Under the pieces are notes generated by a model. It was not told the DNA's origin. It searched no databases and saw nothing but the letters and a program-made list of their open reading frames with translations. From Rhizobium leguminosarum (lineage in GTDB: Bacteria; Pseudomonadota; Alphaproteobacteria; Rhizobiales; Rhizobiaceae), in NCBI RefSeq assembly GCF_002953715.1, contig NZ_CP025012.1, positions 372,001-436,000 on the forward strand: a stretch of 64,000 nucleotides of DNA, given 5' to 3'. Positions 28,805 to 37,994 of the stretch are shown here, piece after piece. A program made the position numbers and the translations under genes. How positions within the stretch are numbered: position 1 is the first letter of the stretch; the number at the start of each line of letters is the position of its first letter.

Positions 28805-30280
28805 CTAGATCTCGTCATGCCAGGTACGGCCGTCGCGCTCGATCAGCGCAATGGCCTGGCTCGGGCCCCAGGTACCGGCCGTATAGCCCTGCACCTGCTG
28901 GCCGGTCGTTTCCCAACCCTTGAGGATCGGATCGACCCATCTCCATGCGGCTTCGACTTCGTCGCGGCGCATGAACAATGTCTGGTTGGAGCGGATCACG
29001 TCCATCAGCAGGCGCTCGTAGGCGTCGGGATTGCGGACGTTGAACGCCTGGGCGAAGCTCATGTCGAGCGAGACATTGCGCAGGCGCATGCCGCCCGGAC
29101 CCGGATCCTTGATCATCAGCGACTGCTTGACGCCCTCATCCGGCTGCAGGCGAATGATCAGCTGGTTGGCGTTGATGCGTCCGGCCGCCTGGTCGAAGAT
29201 TGCGTGCGGGATCGGCTTGAAGGTGATGACGATCTCGGACATGCGCCCCGTCAGGCGCTTGCCGGTTCTGATATAGAAGGGAACGCCCGCCCAGCGCCAG
29301 TTGTTGATCTCGGCCTTGATGGCAACGAAAGTCTCGGTATTCGACACGCCGCCTTCGAGCTCTTCGAGGTAGCCCTTGACCGGGCCGCTGCCCGATGCGC
29401 CGGCGCGATACTGGCCGCGAACCGTCGCCTGCTCGACGTTCGAAGCATTGAGCGGCTTCAGCGCGCGCAGCACCTTCAGCTTTTCGTCGCGAACGGCTTC
29501 CGAATCCATCGACGAGGGTACTTCCATCGCCGTCAGGCAGAGCAGCTGCAGGATATGGTTCTGCACCATGTCGCGCAGCGCGCCAGCCGTATCGTAATAG
29601 CCGGCGCGGCCTTCGAGGCCGACCGATTCAGCCACGGTGATCTGCACGTGATCGATGTAATTGGCGTTCCACAGCGGCTCATAGAGCGCGTTGGCAAAAC
29701 GCAGCGCCATCAGGTTCTGCACCGTCTCCTTGCCGAGATAATGGTCGATGCGGAAGATCTGTTCTTCCTTGAAGGCACGGCCGATCGTGTCGTTGAGCTG
29801 CAGCGCCGAGGCGAGGTCGCGGCCGATCGGCTTCTCGACGACGATGCGGGTCGATTTGGTGATCAGCTTGTGGTCGTGGATCTTCTGCGAAATGTCGCCG
29901 AAGATGCCCGGAGCGACAGCAAGGTAGAAGGCGCGTACGCGATCCTTGCCTTCGTCGAGCAGCTTCTTCAGCTGATCCCAGCCGGCATCCGTGCGGGCGT
30001 CGACCGAGACGTAGTAGAGGCGGGCACAGAATTTCTCCACCTCCGCCTCGTCGTATTCACCCTTCTTCAGGTGCTCGTTCAGCGCGTCCTTGGCGAATTT
30101 GCGGTATTCCTCGTGCGTCAACGGGCTGCGCGAGGCGCCGATCACGCGGGTCGGTTCCGAAAACTGGCCTTCGATCTGGCGATGATACAGCGCGGGCAGA
30201 AGCTTGCGTTCTGCAAGGTCGCCGCTGCCGCCGAAGACGACATAATCAAAGGGCTCAACGGGAATGATTTGGCTGCTCAT
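28805..30280 (-). CDS. zwf: Glucose-6-phosphate 1-dehydrogenase
   Basis: 491 residues. It oxidises glucose-6-phosphate to the lactone with NADP. The dinucleotide-binding start is DYVVFGGSGDLAERKLLPAL; the active-site motif is RIDHYLGKETVQNLMALRFA with the catalytic His downstream of EEQIF. The ATG at 30280 has a GAGAGAC ribosome site; a TTG five codons upstream is less likely. First gene of zwf-pgl-edd. Its promoter must lie in the 134 bases up to the neighbouring oxidase gene. Confidence 0.96.
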   Translation of the reverse strand: MSSQIIPVEPFDYVVFGGSGDLAERKLLPALYHRQIEGQFSEPTRVIGASRSPLTHEEYRKFAKDALNEHLKKGEYDEAEVEKFCARLYYVSVDARTDAGWDQLKKLLDEGKDRVRAFYLAVAPGIFGDISQKIHDHKLITKSTRIVVEKPIGRDLASALQLNDTIGRAFKEEQIFRIDHYLGKETVQNLMALRFANALYEPLWNANYIDHVQITVAESVGLEGRAGYYDTAGALRDMVQNHILQLLCLTAMEVPSSMDSEAVRDEKLKVLRALKPLNASNVEQATVRGQYRAGASGSGPVKGYLEELEGGVSNTETFVAIKAEINNWRWAGVPFYIRTGKRLTGRMSEIVITFKPIPHAIFDQAAGRINANQLIIRLQPDEGVKQSLMIKDPGPGGMRLRNVSLDMSFAQAFNVRNPDAYERLLMDVIRSNQTLFMRRDEVEAAWRWVDPILKGWETTGQQVQGYTAGTWGPSQAIALIERDGRTWHDEI

Positions 30281-30414
30281 GAGCTTGTCTCTCAATCAGG
30301 CTGGTTGGCGGCCCTTTTAATCTAATCGATTTAAAAAAGCCAGTGTGCAGTGCAATGAATCTCTCAGGAACCGGTTTTAGAGCGAATTTCCGGAAGAGGA
30401 AATCCGCAATCGGA

Positions 30415-31713
30415 CTAAAACTTGTCGCGAAGTGCAAACCACGACAAGGCGAGGAAAAGCAACGGTGCGCGCATGCGGGCTCCGCCGGGAAAGGCGGGAA
30501 TATCGAGCGATGTGAACAGGTCGAGATCGCCGGATTTTCCAAGCACCGTTTCCGCATAGAGCTTGCCACAGTAGTTTGACAGCATGACGCCATGGCCGGA
30601 ATAACCGCCGATCGAGATGACACCGGGCATGACCTCGCGCACGAAGGGCTGGCGCGGCAGGGTGATGCCGACGCTGCCACCCCAGGCATGGGTGATGTCA
30701 ATGTTCTTCAGATCAGGATAAATCTCGGCGATCTGCCGGCGGATATGCTGCGAAATGTCCCGCGGATTGTCCGACGTATAGGCCTCACGTCCGCCGAACA
30801 GCAGGCGTCCGTCGCCGAATTTGCGGAAGTAGCGCACGACGAAGCGCGAATCGGCCACGGCCTCGCCTCCCGGCAGCACATCGGCATGCCCATCGAGCGG
30901 CGCGGTGGCGCCGATGAAGGAGCGGATCGGCATGACATGGCTTGCCGTCACCGGTTCGAGGCCGTCGATATAGCCGTCGCAGGCGATTAGCGCGCGCTCA
31001 GCGGTGATCGTTCCCCTTTCGGTTTCGATCGTCACTTTGCCGCCGCCCTGGCGGATCGCCGTTGCCTTGGTCATCTCGAAGATTTCAGCACCGGCATTGG
31101 CAGCGACCCGCGCCAGCCCCACCAGCAGCTTCAGCGGATGGATATGGCCGGTGCCGACATCGCGCACGCCGCAATGGAAACGCTTCGAGCCGAGCCTCTC
31201 CTGCGTTTCCTTCTCGTCCATGAAGCGCAGGTGCGGATAGTCGTAGCGGAAGGCGGCGATCTCGGCATTTTCGTAATAGGCGCGTTTGTAGCTCGCCTTA
31301 TGTGCGACGTTCAGCTGGCCGGGCACATAGTCGATCTCGATCTGATGTTCGCGGGCGAAATCGATGAGATGGCTCTTGGCCGCCTCGGCAAGATCGAACA
31401 GCGCCTTCGAGCGTTCGTAGCCGATCTTCTCCTCGAGTTCTTCCGGCCACCATCGCTGGCCGGTGCCGAGTTGGCCGCCATTGCGCCCGGACGCCCCGTC
31501 GCCGAAGCGGCAGGCCTCGATCAGCACCACCGAAACGCCTGATTTGGCAAGATTATAGGCGGCCTGCAGGCCGGTATAACCGCCGCCGACGATGGCGACG
31601 TCGCATGTTCTCGAGCCGTCGAGAGCGGCATAAGTCGGCCGCTCCCCGACGGTTGCCTGATACCAGGACAGCCCGGGCGCGATCGGGCTCTGCCATGTCT
31701 CCTGCGATGCCAT
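30415..31713 (-). CDS. FAD-dependent oxidase, gamma-glutamylputrescine oxidase-like (PuuB)
   Basis: 432 residues. N-terminal FAD-binding Rossmann motif (CDVAIVGGGYTGLQAAYNLA), then GRNGGQLGTGQRWW; the C-terminal IGGYSGHGVMLSNYCGKLYA is typical of DAO-family amine oxidases. PuuB oxidises gamma-glutamylputrescine. It lies 9 bases downstream of a PuuA-like glutamine synthetase on the same strand, the pair expected for the glutamylated putrescine route. Substrate is inferred from this pairing and from the putrescine transporter later in the window. Confidence 0.82.
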   Translation of the reverse strand: MASQETWQSPIAPGLSWYQATVGERPTYAALDGSRTCDVAIVGGGYTGLQAAYNLAKSGVSVVLIEACRFGDGASGRNGGQLGTGQRWWPEELEEKIGYERSKALFDLAEAAKSHLIDFAREHQIEIDYVPGQLNVAHKASYKRAYYENAEIAAFRYDYPHLRFMDEKETQERLGSKRFHCGVRDVGTGHIHPLKLLVGLARVAANAGAEIFEMTKATAIRQGGGKVTIETERGTITAERALIACDGYIDGLEPVTASHVMPIRSFIGATAPLDGHADVLPGGEAVADSRFVVRYFRKFGDGRLLFGGREAYTSDNPRDISQHIRRQIAEIYPDLKNIDITHAWGGSVGITLPRQPFVREVMPGVISIGGYSGHGVMLSNYCGKLYAETVLGKSGDLDLFTSLDIPAFPGGARMRAPLLFLALSWFALRDKF

Positions 31714-31722
31714 GATAATCCC

Positions 31723-33159
31723 TTACACGTTGAGCAGAAGGAATTCCCGCTCCCAGGGGCTGATCACCTGCATGAAGGTCTCGAACTCACCGCGCTTGAC
31801 GCCGGCATAAAGGCCGATGAACTGCTTGCCGAACATCTCCTCGAAAGCGGGTTCGTCCTCGAGCAGCGCCACGGCCTCCAGCAGGCCGCGCGGCAGGTCG
31901 ATCGAGCCCTCATTGGCCGAATCCTCGGTCGGCGCCGTCGGCTCGATCTCCTTCATGATGCCGAGCAGGCCGGAGGCGAGTGAGGCGGCGAGTGCGAGAT
32001 AGGGGTTGGCGTCCGAGCTCGGCAGCCGGTTTTCCACGCGCCGCGCCTGTGGATCGGAAACCGGAACGCGGAAGGCCGTCGTCCGGTTGTCGTAGCCCCA
32101 GGCATTGTTGACGGGGCAGGACATATCGGGCTGCAGGCGCCGGTAGGAATTCACATAGGGCGCAAGCATCGCCATCGCACTCGGCACGAATTTCTGCATG
32201 CCGCCGATGAAATGGAAGAATTCTTTTGAAGCCGATCCGTCGGGATTGGAGAAGATGTTCTTGCCCGTCTCGATATTGACCACCGACTGATGGATATGCA
32301 TCGCCGAACCCGGCTGACCCTGCATCGGCTTGGCCATGAATGTCGCGTAGATGTCGTGCTTCAGCGCCGCCTCGCGGATCGTCCGCTTGAACAGGAAAAC
32401 CTGGTCGGCAAGTTCGATCGGATTGCCGTGGCGCAGGTTGATCTCGAGCTGCGCCGGTCCCTCTTCGTGGATCAGCGTATCGATCTCCAGCCCCTGCTTC
32501 TCCGAGAAATGATAGACGTCGTCGATCAGCTCGTCGAACTCATTGATGCCGGCGATCGAATAGCCCTGGCCGCCGAGGATCGAGCGGCCGGACCGGCCCT
32601 TGGGCGGGTGCAGCGGATAGTCGGGATCGTCGTTCTTGGCGACGAGATAGAATTCGATCTCAGGCGCCACGATCGGTTTCCAGCCGCGTTCGTGATAGAG
32701 GCTCATGATGCGCTTCAGCACGTTGCGCGGCGTATAGGGCACTTCGCCGCCGTCCGAATCGACGATATCGCAGATCACCTGCGCTGTCGGGTCTGTCTCC
32801 CAGGGCACGACCGAAAGCGTCGAAAGGTCGGGCATCAGCTTCAGGTCGCTGTCGCGCGGCTCGTAGCGGAAGCTCTCCGTCTCGTCGGGATATTCGCCCG
32901 ATATCGTATGCCGGTAGATTGCCGAAGGCAGTGCCAGCGACGTGTTCGAGGTGAATTTCGAGCTCGGCATCATCTTGCCGCGCGCAACGCCGGCAAGGTC
33001 CGGCGTGATGCATTCGATGTCTTCGATGCCTCTGTCCCTCAGCCACCGCGCTGCTTCCTTCCAGTTCGCAACGCCACGCAGGGATCCGGGTTCCGGGGGA
33101 GTTTTCTTCGAGGCGGGTACGTTTCTGGCAGGTTTCAGCGTCGTCTTTTTTGGGGACAT
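31723..33159 (-). CDS. Glutamine synthetase-family protein, PuuA-like
   Basis: 478 residues. The GS catalytic domain is complete: PEIEFYLVAKND, GPAQLEINLRHGNPIELADQ, the ATP-site motif QPGSAMHIHQS, and the late SCPVNNAWGYDNRTTAFRVP with DPQARRVENRLPSSDANPYL. A short Lys-rich N-terminal extension precedes it. PuuA joins glutamate to putrescine; other members act on other amines, so specificity is inferred. The ATG at 33159 is chosen over more upstream codons, which would run into the divergent flavoprotein gene. Confidence 0.82.
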   Translation of the reverse strand: MSPKKTTLKPARNVPASKKTPPEPGSLRGVANWKEAARWLRDRGIEDIECITPDLAGVARGKMMPSSKFTSNTSLALPSAIYRHTISGEYPDETESFRYEPRDSDLKLMPDLSTLSVVPWETDPTAQVICDIVDSDGGEVPYTPRNVLKRIMSLYHERGWKPIVAPEIEFYLVAKNDDPDYPLHPPKGRSGRSILGGQGYSIAGINEFDELIDDVYHFSEKQGLEIDTLIHEEGPAQLEINLRHGNPIELADQVFLFKRTIREAALKHDIYATFMAKPMQGQPGSAMHIHQSVVNIETGKNIFSNPDGSASKEFFHFIGGMQKFVPSAMAMLAPYVNSYRRLQPDMSCPVNNAWGYDNRTTAFRVPVSDPQARRVENRLPSSDANPYLALAASLASGLLGIMKEIEPTAPTEDSANEGSIDLPRGLLEAVALLEDEPAFEEMFGKQFIGLYAGVKRGEFETFMQVISPWEREFLLLNV

Positions 33160-33247
33160 GACACACCGGTTTGTGTTGATCGTGGCACCATCATAACCAG
33201 ACTTTGCCAATTGGCGAGGGGTTGAGAACGTTGACTTTCGCCCTTTG

Positions 33248-34478
33248 ATGGAAAAAGAAGACGTGATTTTGATCGGGGAAACGGATTTGCAGCGCAAAAG
33301 CGACGTCATCGTCATCGGCGCCGGGGCGGCAGGCATGATGGCGGCCATTGGCGCGGGAAAACGCGGTCGCTCGGTCGTGGTCCTCGACCATGCCAGGGCG
33401 CCTGGCGAGAAGATCCGCATATCGGGCGGCGGCCGCTGCAACTTCACCAATATCCATGCCGGACCGAAGAATTTCCTCTCCGCCAACCCGCATTTCTGCA
33501 AATCGGCGCTCGCCCGTTTCACACCTGCCGACTTCATCGCCATGGTCGACCGCCATGGCATTGCCTGGCACGAAAAGACGCTCGGCCAGCTTTTCTGCGA
33601 CGATAGCGCCAAAGATATCATCCGTATGCTGCTGGCCGAGATGCGGATAGTCGGTGCAGTGCTGCATCTCGCCACCGAGATATCAGGCGTCGAAAAGACC
33701 GAATCCGGCTTCCGGGTATCGACGAGCGAAGGTCACTGTGAAGCATCGTCGCTGATCGTCGCTGATCGTCGCCACCGGCGGCAAATCGATCCCGAAGATG
33801 GACGCCACCGGCTTTGCCTATCGCCTCGCCGAGCAGTTCGGCTTGGCCGTGCTCGAAACCCGACCCGGCCTCGTGCCGCTGACGCTCGATCCCGGCCTGC
33901 TCGAGAGCATCGCCCCGCTCGCCGGCATCGCCGCCCCGGCCGAAATTCGCCATGGCAGGACCGCCTTCCGCGAAGCGCTGCTCTTCACCCATCGCGGGCT
34001 GAGCGGCCCGGCCATCCTGCAGATTTCTTCCTATTGGCGCGAGGGTGACGAGATCGTGGTCGCCATCGAACCGGATATCGATATTGCGGCGCATTTGAAG
34101 ACGGCAAAGCAGCTCAATGGCCGCCAGTCGCCGCAGACAGCCCTTGGCGACATCCTGCCGAAGCGGCTGGCACAGTTTCTCGTGGAGCGCGAGAAAATCT
34201 CCGGCAACTTGGCCGACCTGCCTGACAAGGCGCTGCTGCGTCTTGCCGCCGGCGTCCAGAACTGGGCGGTCAAACCGTCCGGCTCGGAAGGCTACCGCAC
34301 CGCCGAAGTGACGCTCGGCGGCATCGACACGGCAGGGCTTGATTCCCGCAGCATGGAAACAAAAGCCGTGCCCGGCCTTTATTTCATCGGTGAATGCGTC
34401 GACGTCACCGGCTGGCTTGGCGGCTATAATTTCCAGTGGGCCTGGGCCTCCGGTTTTGCCGCCGGTGAATGGGCCTAA
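33248..34478 (+). pseudogene. HI0933/BaiN-family flavoprotein gene broken by a 10-bp tandem duplication
   Basis: The 5' part (SDVIVIGAGAAGMMAAIGAG; RISGGGRCNFTNIHAGP) and 3' part (MDATGFAYRLAEQFGL through YFIGECVDVTGWLGGYNFQW) are two halves of one NAD(P)/FAD oxidoreductase in different frames. The break is exactly at a tandem copy of GCTGATCGTC (33751-33760 and 33761-33770). Removing one copy restores the family motif as SSLIVATGGKSIPKMDATG. The rest looks uncorrupted, so the event is recent, reversible, or a sequencing error. Start chosen at ATG 33248. The function of this family is poorly defined. Confidence 0.85.
33745..33772 (+). repeat. 2.8 copies of a 10-bp tandem repeat causing the frameshift
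   Basis: ATCGTC, then GCTGATCGTC twice, then GC. An intact gene would hold 1.8 copies, which is itself prone to slippage by one 10-bp unit. Confidence 0.9.
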
Positions 34479-34479
34479 T

Positions 34480-34520
34480 GCATGTCGCCCAAAAGTGCGC
34501 AGCGGTTTTGGGATAACGAC
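34480..34520 (-). repeat. Intergenic palindrome, conserved-loop family
   Basis: GCATGTCGCCCAAAA, loop GTGCGCAGCGG, then TTTTGGG, four unpaired bases (ATAA) and CGAC. It begins two bases after the flavoprotein stop. Same layout as 48544-48588 in reverse orientation, with covarying stem bases. Confidence 0.8.
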
Positions 34521-34564
34521 TTCCATGAGGCCGAGGAGCACAGCGCTGATCAGAAAGCAAATAC

Positions 34565-34608
34565 CTAAAGCGCGTCGCATGATTCCGATTCAACGCGACG
34601 TGCTTTAG
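34565..34608. repeat. Intergenic palindrome CTAAAGCGCGTCGC / GCGACGTGCTTTAG
   Basis: 13 of 14 bases pair across a 16-base loop. A shorter relative (TAAAGCGCG / CGCGCTTTA) lies at 48505-48529, also next to a copy of the conserved-loop family. Confidence 0.7.
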
Positions 34609-34749
34609 AAAAGCCGATTCAAGACTTTTTAATAGAGGTGCGCCATCCTGTCTCAATTGGCGGTTTGTAAGGTCGTTCCTAAATTAAGCTTTACCGGCAA
34701 GCCGATTTGTTGGATTGTTGTTGTGTCAGAGAGAAGTGAGGTTTCGACC

Positions 34750-34893
34750 ATGACCAGAAACACACGACGCGCCCGCGCCATCGCAATTGCTGAGGCAAAG
34801 CCGAACGCTCGAATGGTCGCCCTGCGTTATCTGATGCTTGCCGCCGGCGCCACCGCCGCCAGCATCGCGCTGCTGCTCTCGCACGTCATCTGA
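34750..34893 (+). CDS. Possible small membrane protein, 47 residues
   Basis: A basic N-terminal half (TRNTRRARAIAIAEAKPNAR) is followed by one membrane helix (MLAAGATAASIALLLSHVI). A weak GTGAGG ribosome site lies 11 bases before the ATG at 34750. No family recognised. It stands alone between palindromic repeats and a chemoreceptor gene. Confidence 0.4.
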   Translation: MTRNTRRARAIAIAEAKPNARMVALRYLMLAAGATAASIALLLSHVI

Positions 34894-35204
34894 CCCTGTC
34901 CGCAGACCTGGAACGAACGTTGCGACATGGCTATTGTCGCACCGCGGCGTCGCGGCCCATAATTTGCAACTATTTCACTGCCTTGGCTTAACCCGCCATA
35001 ACCGCTTATCCGAAAATTAATATCTAATCTGACACAATTGCTCGCGAATATTTGGGCATCTCCAAGTTGTTTGGACATGAACTGGCAATGACTGCCGCCT
35101 GGCCTCCGGGTTCCCCAATGTAACTAAGAATAGCTCGATGTGCACCCGGCTGGCGCCATGTGGCTGCCTGCGGGAGGAGTGGTGTATGAAAGGCCCGGAA
35201 CGCC
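34894..35204. other. Gene-free stretch before the first chemoreceptor
   Basis: About 310 bases without a convincing reading frame; moderately AT-rich in its centre. It probably carries the promoter of the chemoreceptor gene at 35205. No clear repeat or hairpin seen. Confidence 0.5.
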
Positions 35205-37736
35205 ATGTTGATTGACAAGATTCTTTCCCGTTTCAGGATCAAGACCAAGGTCCTGATCTTCGTTCTGCCTTTCGTCGTCACCATTTCGGCGGTGGGCCTG
35301 ACGGGCCTCTACGCTTCGGGACTTCTGCAGGGCCGCATGGAAATATCCAACAGCGTGCTGCAGTCGCTCAGCGGCTTCAAGGATCTCTATGGTTCGATGG
35401 ATGATTTCCTGCGCGTCACCAGCCCTGAGGCGCGCGACAAGCTGCTTGCGGATCTGAAGACCCAGCAAGGCGTGCTCGACCAGACGCTGAACCAGGTCGG
35501 TGATGAGGCCGCCGGTCGCGACAGCCTTGCGGAGGCATCGCGCCGCACCAAGGACATTTCGGGCGTCGTCGACAAGCTCTGGGCGCTGCACGAGCAGGAG
35601 CGGGCATTGCATGAGCAGATCGACGCTGCGCAGAAGAGCGTGATCAGCACCCGCTTTACCGTGTCCTACCAGGCCGAGGAATTGCAGAGCACCGTTCAGA
35701 GCGACGAGAGCGCCGCCACTAGCACCCTTCGCACGGCCGACCGCTTGCTGAAGGGCGGCGATTTTCTCGGCACCGTCGCCAGCGGCTTCAGCAAGCCGCA
35801 GACACCGCAGGACAAGATCGCCTTCATCAACGAACAGATGCCGGAGATCATCAAATCGCAGCGTCTGATCGCCATCTCGGTTCCGAGCAATCAGAAGAAT
35901 GTCATCGACGCGCTGGCTGCGACCATCGACGGCATCAAGGCGATCGTCCAGACACCCAATCCGACCGACGAGACCGCCACCGAACTCGGCCGTCTCGTTT
36001 CGCGCTTCCGCCAGACCTCGACCTATACGCAGCTGACCGCCACGCAGAAAATGCGTGACGCGACCCAGGAATTCGCCGCGCTCGACGGCCGGATTGCCCA
36101 GGCCAACTCGGTCCTGCAGGATACGAGGCGTCTCGAAAATTCCGTCTATTCGCTGCAGATCGTTCTTTCCGACTTTCTCGCCGACTCCAGCAAGGAAAAT
36201 CTCGTGCGTCTGCAGCAGCAGGCCGGCACGCTAGGCAAGGACATGCAGGTGCTGATCACCAGCGCCAAGGGCATGGGTTTTGCCGAAGGCATTTCAGGCG
36301 CGATCCAGCCGGCGCTCGACATCATCTCCGGCGGCGGCTCGAAGATCGTCGACACGATCGGCGAGCGCGTCACCGCCTATGCCGCGGCCCGCCAGGAGCT
36401 CGACCAGATCTGGAAAAAGCTGACCGATTTCGCCGAGCTGCAGAAGCAGACGGCCGGCGCCGAGCGCACCCAGGCAAACAGCATCTCCGTCATGACCACC
36501 GGTCTCGGCATCCTGCTGTCGATCCTCGGCGGCATTGCCCTGGTGCTGACGCTGCAGCGCCCGATCAGCCATATCACCGCCGCCATGCGCCGCATCGCCG
36601 AAGGGGCGCTGGATACCAGCATCTCCGGCGAGCAGCGCCACGATGAAATCGGCGACATGGCCCGCGCGCTCGGCATCTTCAAGGAAAACGCCATCTCGAA
36701 GATCCGCATCGAGGAGCAGAGCGACGAGGAACGCGCCGCCGCCGAACATGAGCGCCAGCGCAACGACGCCGAAAAGCGCGAGATGGATCGTCAGATCGAA
36801 TTTGCGGTCAATGCGCTCGCCGCCGGCCTCGAACGCATGTCGCAGGGCGATATCTCGACGACGATCGAAACGCCCTTCATCGGCCGTCTTGAACAGCTGC
36901 GCCAGGATTTCAACGGTTCGATGATGCGCCTGCAGGCGACGATGAGCCAGATCCGCGACAATGTCGAGCTGATCCAGGGCAACGGCAACCAGATGGCCCA
37001 GTCGGCCGAGGACCTCTCCAAGCGCACCGAACAGCAGGCAGCCTCGCTCGAAGAAACCGCGGCTGCCGTCGATGAAATCACCGTCACGGTCCGTTCGTCG
37101 GCCGAACGCGCCAAGGATGCTGACCAGATCGTCCGCCAGGCCAAGCGCAGCGCCGACGATTCCGCCGTCGTCGTCAGCAATGCGATCGACGCGATGGGCC
37201 GCATCGAGGATGCCTCGCGCCAGATCGAGCAGATTATCGGCGTCATCGACGAGATCGCCTTCCAGACCAACCTCCTGGCGCTCAACGCCGGCATCGAGGC
37301 GGCGCGCGCTGGTGAAGCCGGCAAGGGCTTCGCGGTGGTCGCGATGGAGGTCCGCGAACTGGCCCAGCGCTCCGCCGCCGCGGCGCAGGAGATCAAGGGG
37401 CTGATCAACAAGTCGACCAACGAGGTCAGTTCCGGCTCGCAATTCGTGCAGGAGACCGGCACGGTGCTCGCCAAGATCAGCGCCCAGATCGTCACGATCA
37501 GCCAGCATGTCGAGATGATCGCCCGCGCCAGCCACGACCAGTCCAACGCGCTGCAGAGCGTCAACGCGACGGTCAACCAGATGGACCAGATGACCCAGCA
37601 GAACGCCGCCATGGTCGAGGAGACGACTGCCGCCAGCCGCGAACTGGCCGACGAGGCCGATTCGCTGCGCAGGCTCATCCAGCAGTTCAAGATCGACGGT
37701 GAAGCCACCGGTGCGCCGGTCTACCGCGCCGCCTGA
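35205..37736 (+). CDS. Methyl-accepting chemotaxis protein, long helical sensor
   Basis: 843 residues. A first membrane helix (about 14-36) is followed by a periplasmic region of about 390 residues that is mostly helical, perhaps a helical bimodular-type sensor. The second helix (SVMTTGLGILLSILGGIALV) is followed by HAMP (residues about 450-505) and further linker. The signalling hairpin is intact, with tip [20 protein letters not shown] then [20 protein letters not shown]. It would control CheA from the inner membrane. No pentapeptide for CheR/CheB docking at the C-terminus. Ligand unknown. A strong terminator follows. Confidence 0.93.
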   Translation: MLIDKILSRFRIKTKVLIFVLPFVVTISAVGLTGLYASGLLQGRMEISNSVLQSLSGFKDLYGSMDDFLRVTSPEARDKLLADLKTQQGVLDQTLNQVGDEAAGRDSLAEASRRTKDISGVVDKLWALHEQERALHEQIDAAQKSVISTRFTVSYQAEELQSTVQSDESAATSTLRTADRLLKGGDFLGTVASGFSKPQTPQDKIAFINEQMPEIIKSQRLIAISVPSNQKNVIDALAATIDGIKAIVQTPNPTDETATELGRLVSRFRQTSTYTQLTATQKMRDATQEFAALDGRIAQANSVLQDTRRLENSVYSLQIVLSDFLADSSKENLVRLQQQAGTLGKDMQVLITSAKGMGFAEGISGAIQPALDIISGGGSKIVDTIGERVTAYAAARQELDQIWKKLTDFAELQKQTAGAERTQANSISVMTTGLGILLSILGGIALVLTLQRPISHITAAMRRIAEGALDTSISGEQRHDEIGDMARALGIFKENAISKIRIEEQSDEERAAAEHERQRNDAEKREMDRQIEFAVNALAAGLERMSQGDISTTIETPFIGRLEQLRQDFNGSMMRLQATMSQIRDNVELIQGNGNQMAQSAEDLSKRTEQQAASLEETAAAVDEITVTVRSSAERAKDADQIVRQAKRSADDSAVVVSNAIDAMGRIEDASRQIEQIIGVIDEIAFQTNLLALNAGIEAARAGEAGKGFAVVAMEVRELAQRSAAAAQEIKGLINKSTNEVSSGSQFVQETGTVLAKISAQIVTISQHVEMIARASHDQSNALQSVNATVNQMDQMTQQNAAMVEETTAASRELADEADSLRRLIQQFKIDGEATGAPVYRAA

Positions 37737-37764
37737 TCATCGATCGATCCGTCTTCATGCGAAC

Positions 37765-37791
37765 GGCCCCGGACTTACCGGGGCCTTTTTT
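37765..37791 (+). terminator. Intrinsic terminator after the first chemoreceptor gene
   Basis: Perfect 8-bp stem GGCCCCGG / CCGGGGCC, loop ACTTA, then six T. The second chemoreceptor gene therefore needs its own promoter. Confidence 0.92.
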
Positions 37792-37994
37792 CTTTATTCC
37801 GCAAAACGGCGCCTCGATTGAGACGATTTGAACGATGGAAGAATAGCTCGAATGCCGGGCAGCCTATCACGCCGGGATAATCGGAAAACGCTTGGAAACG
37901 AGGCGATGAATATCTCCGACAGCCATGATTTGCGGAGAATCTTCCTTAACGCTTTTAGTCTAATTTAACCTTGGTTTATCTCCCGGGGGTCTCG

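Noticed and set aside
26198..30325. Open frames of 624 and 602 codons on the + strand opposite edd and zwf-pgl
   Set aside because: The proteins are His/Arg/Asp-rich with no domain; they are antisense shadows of well-identified enzymes.
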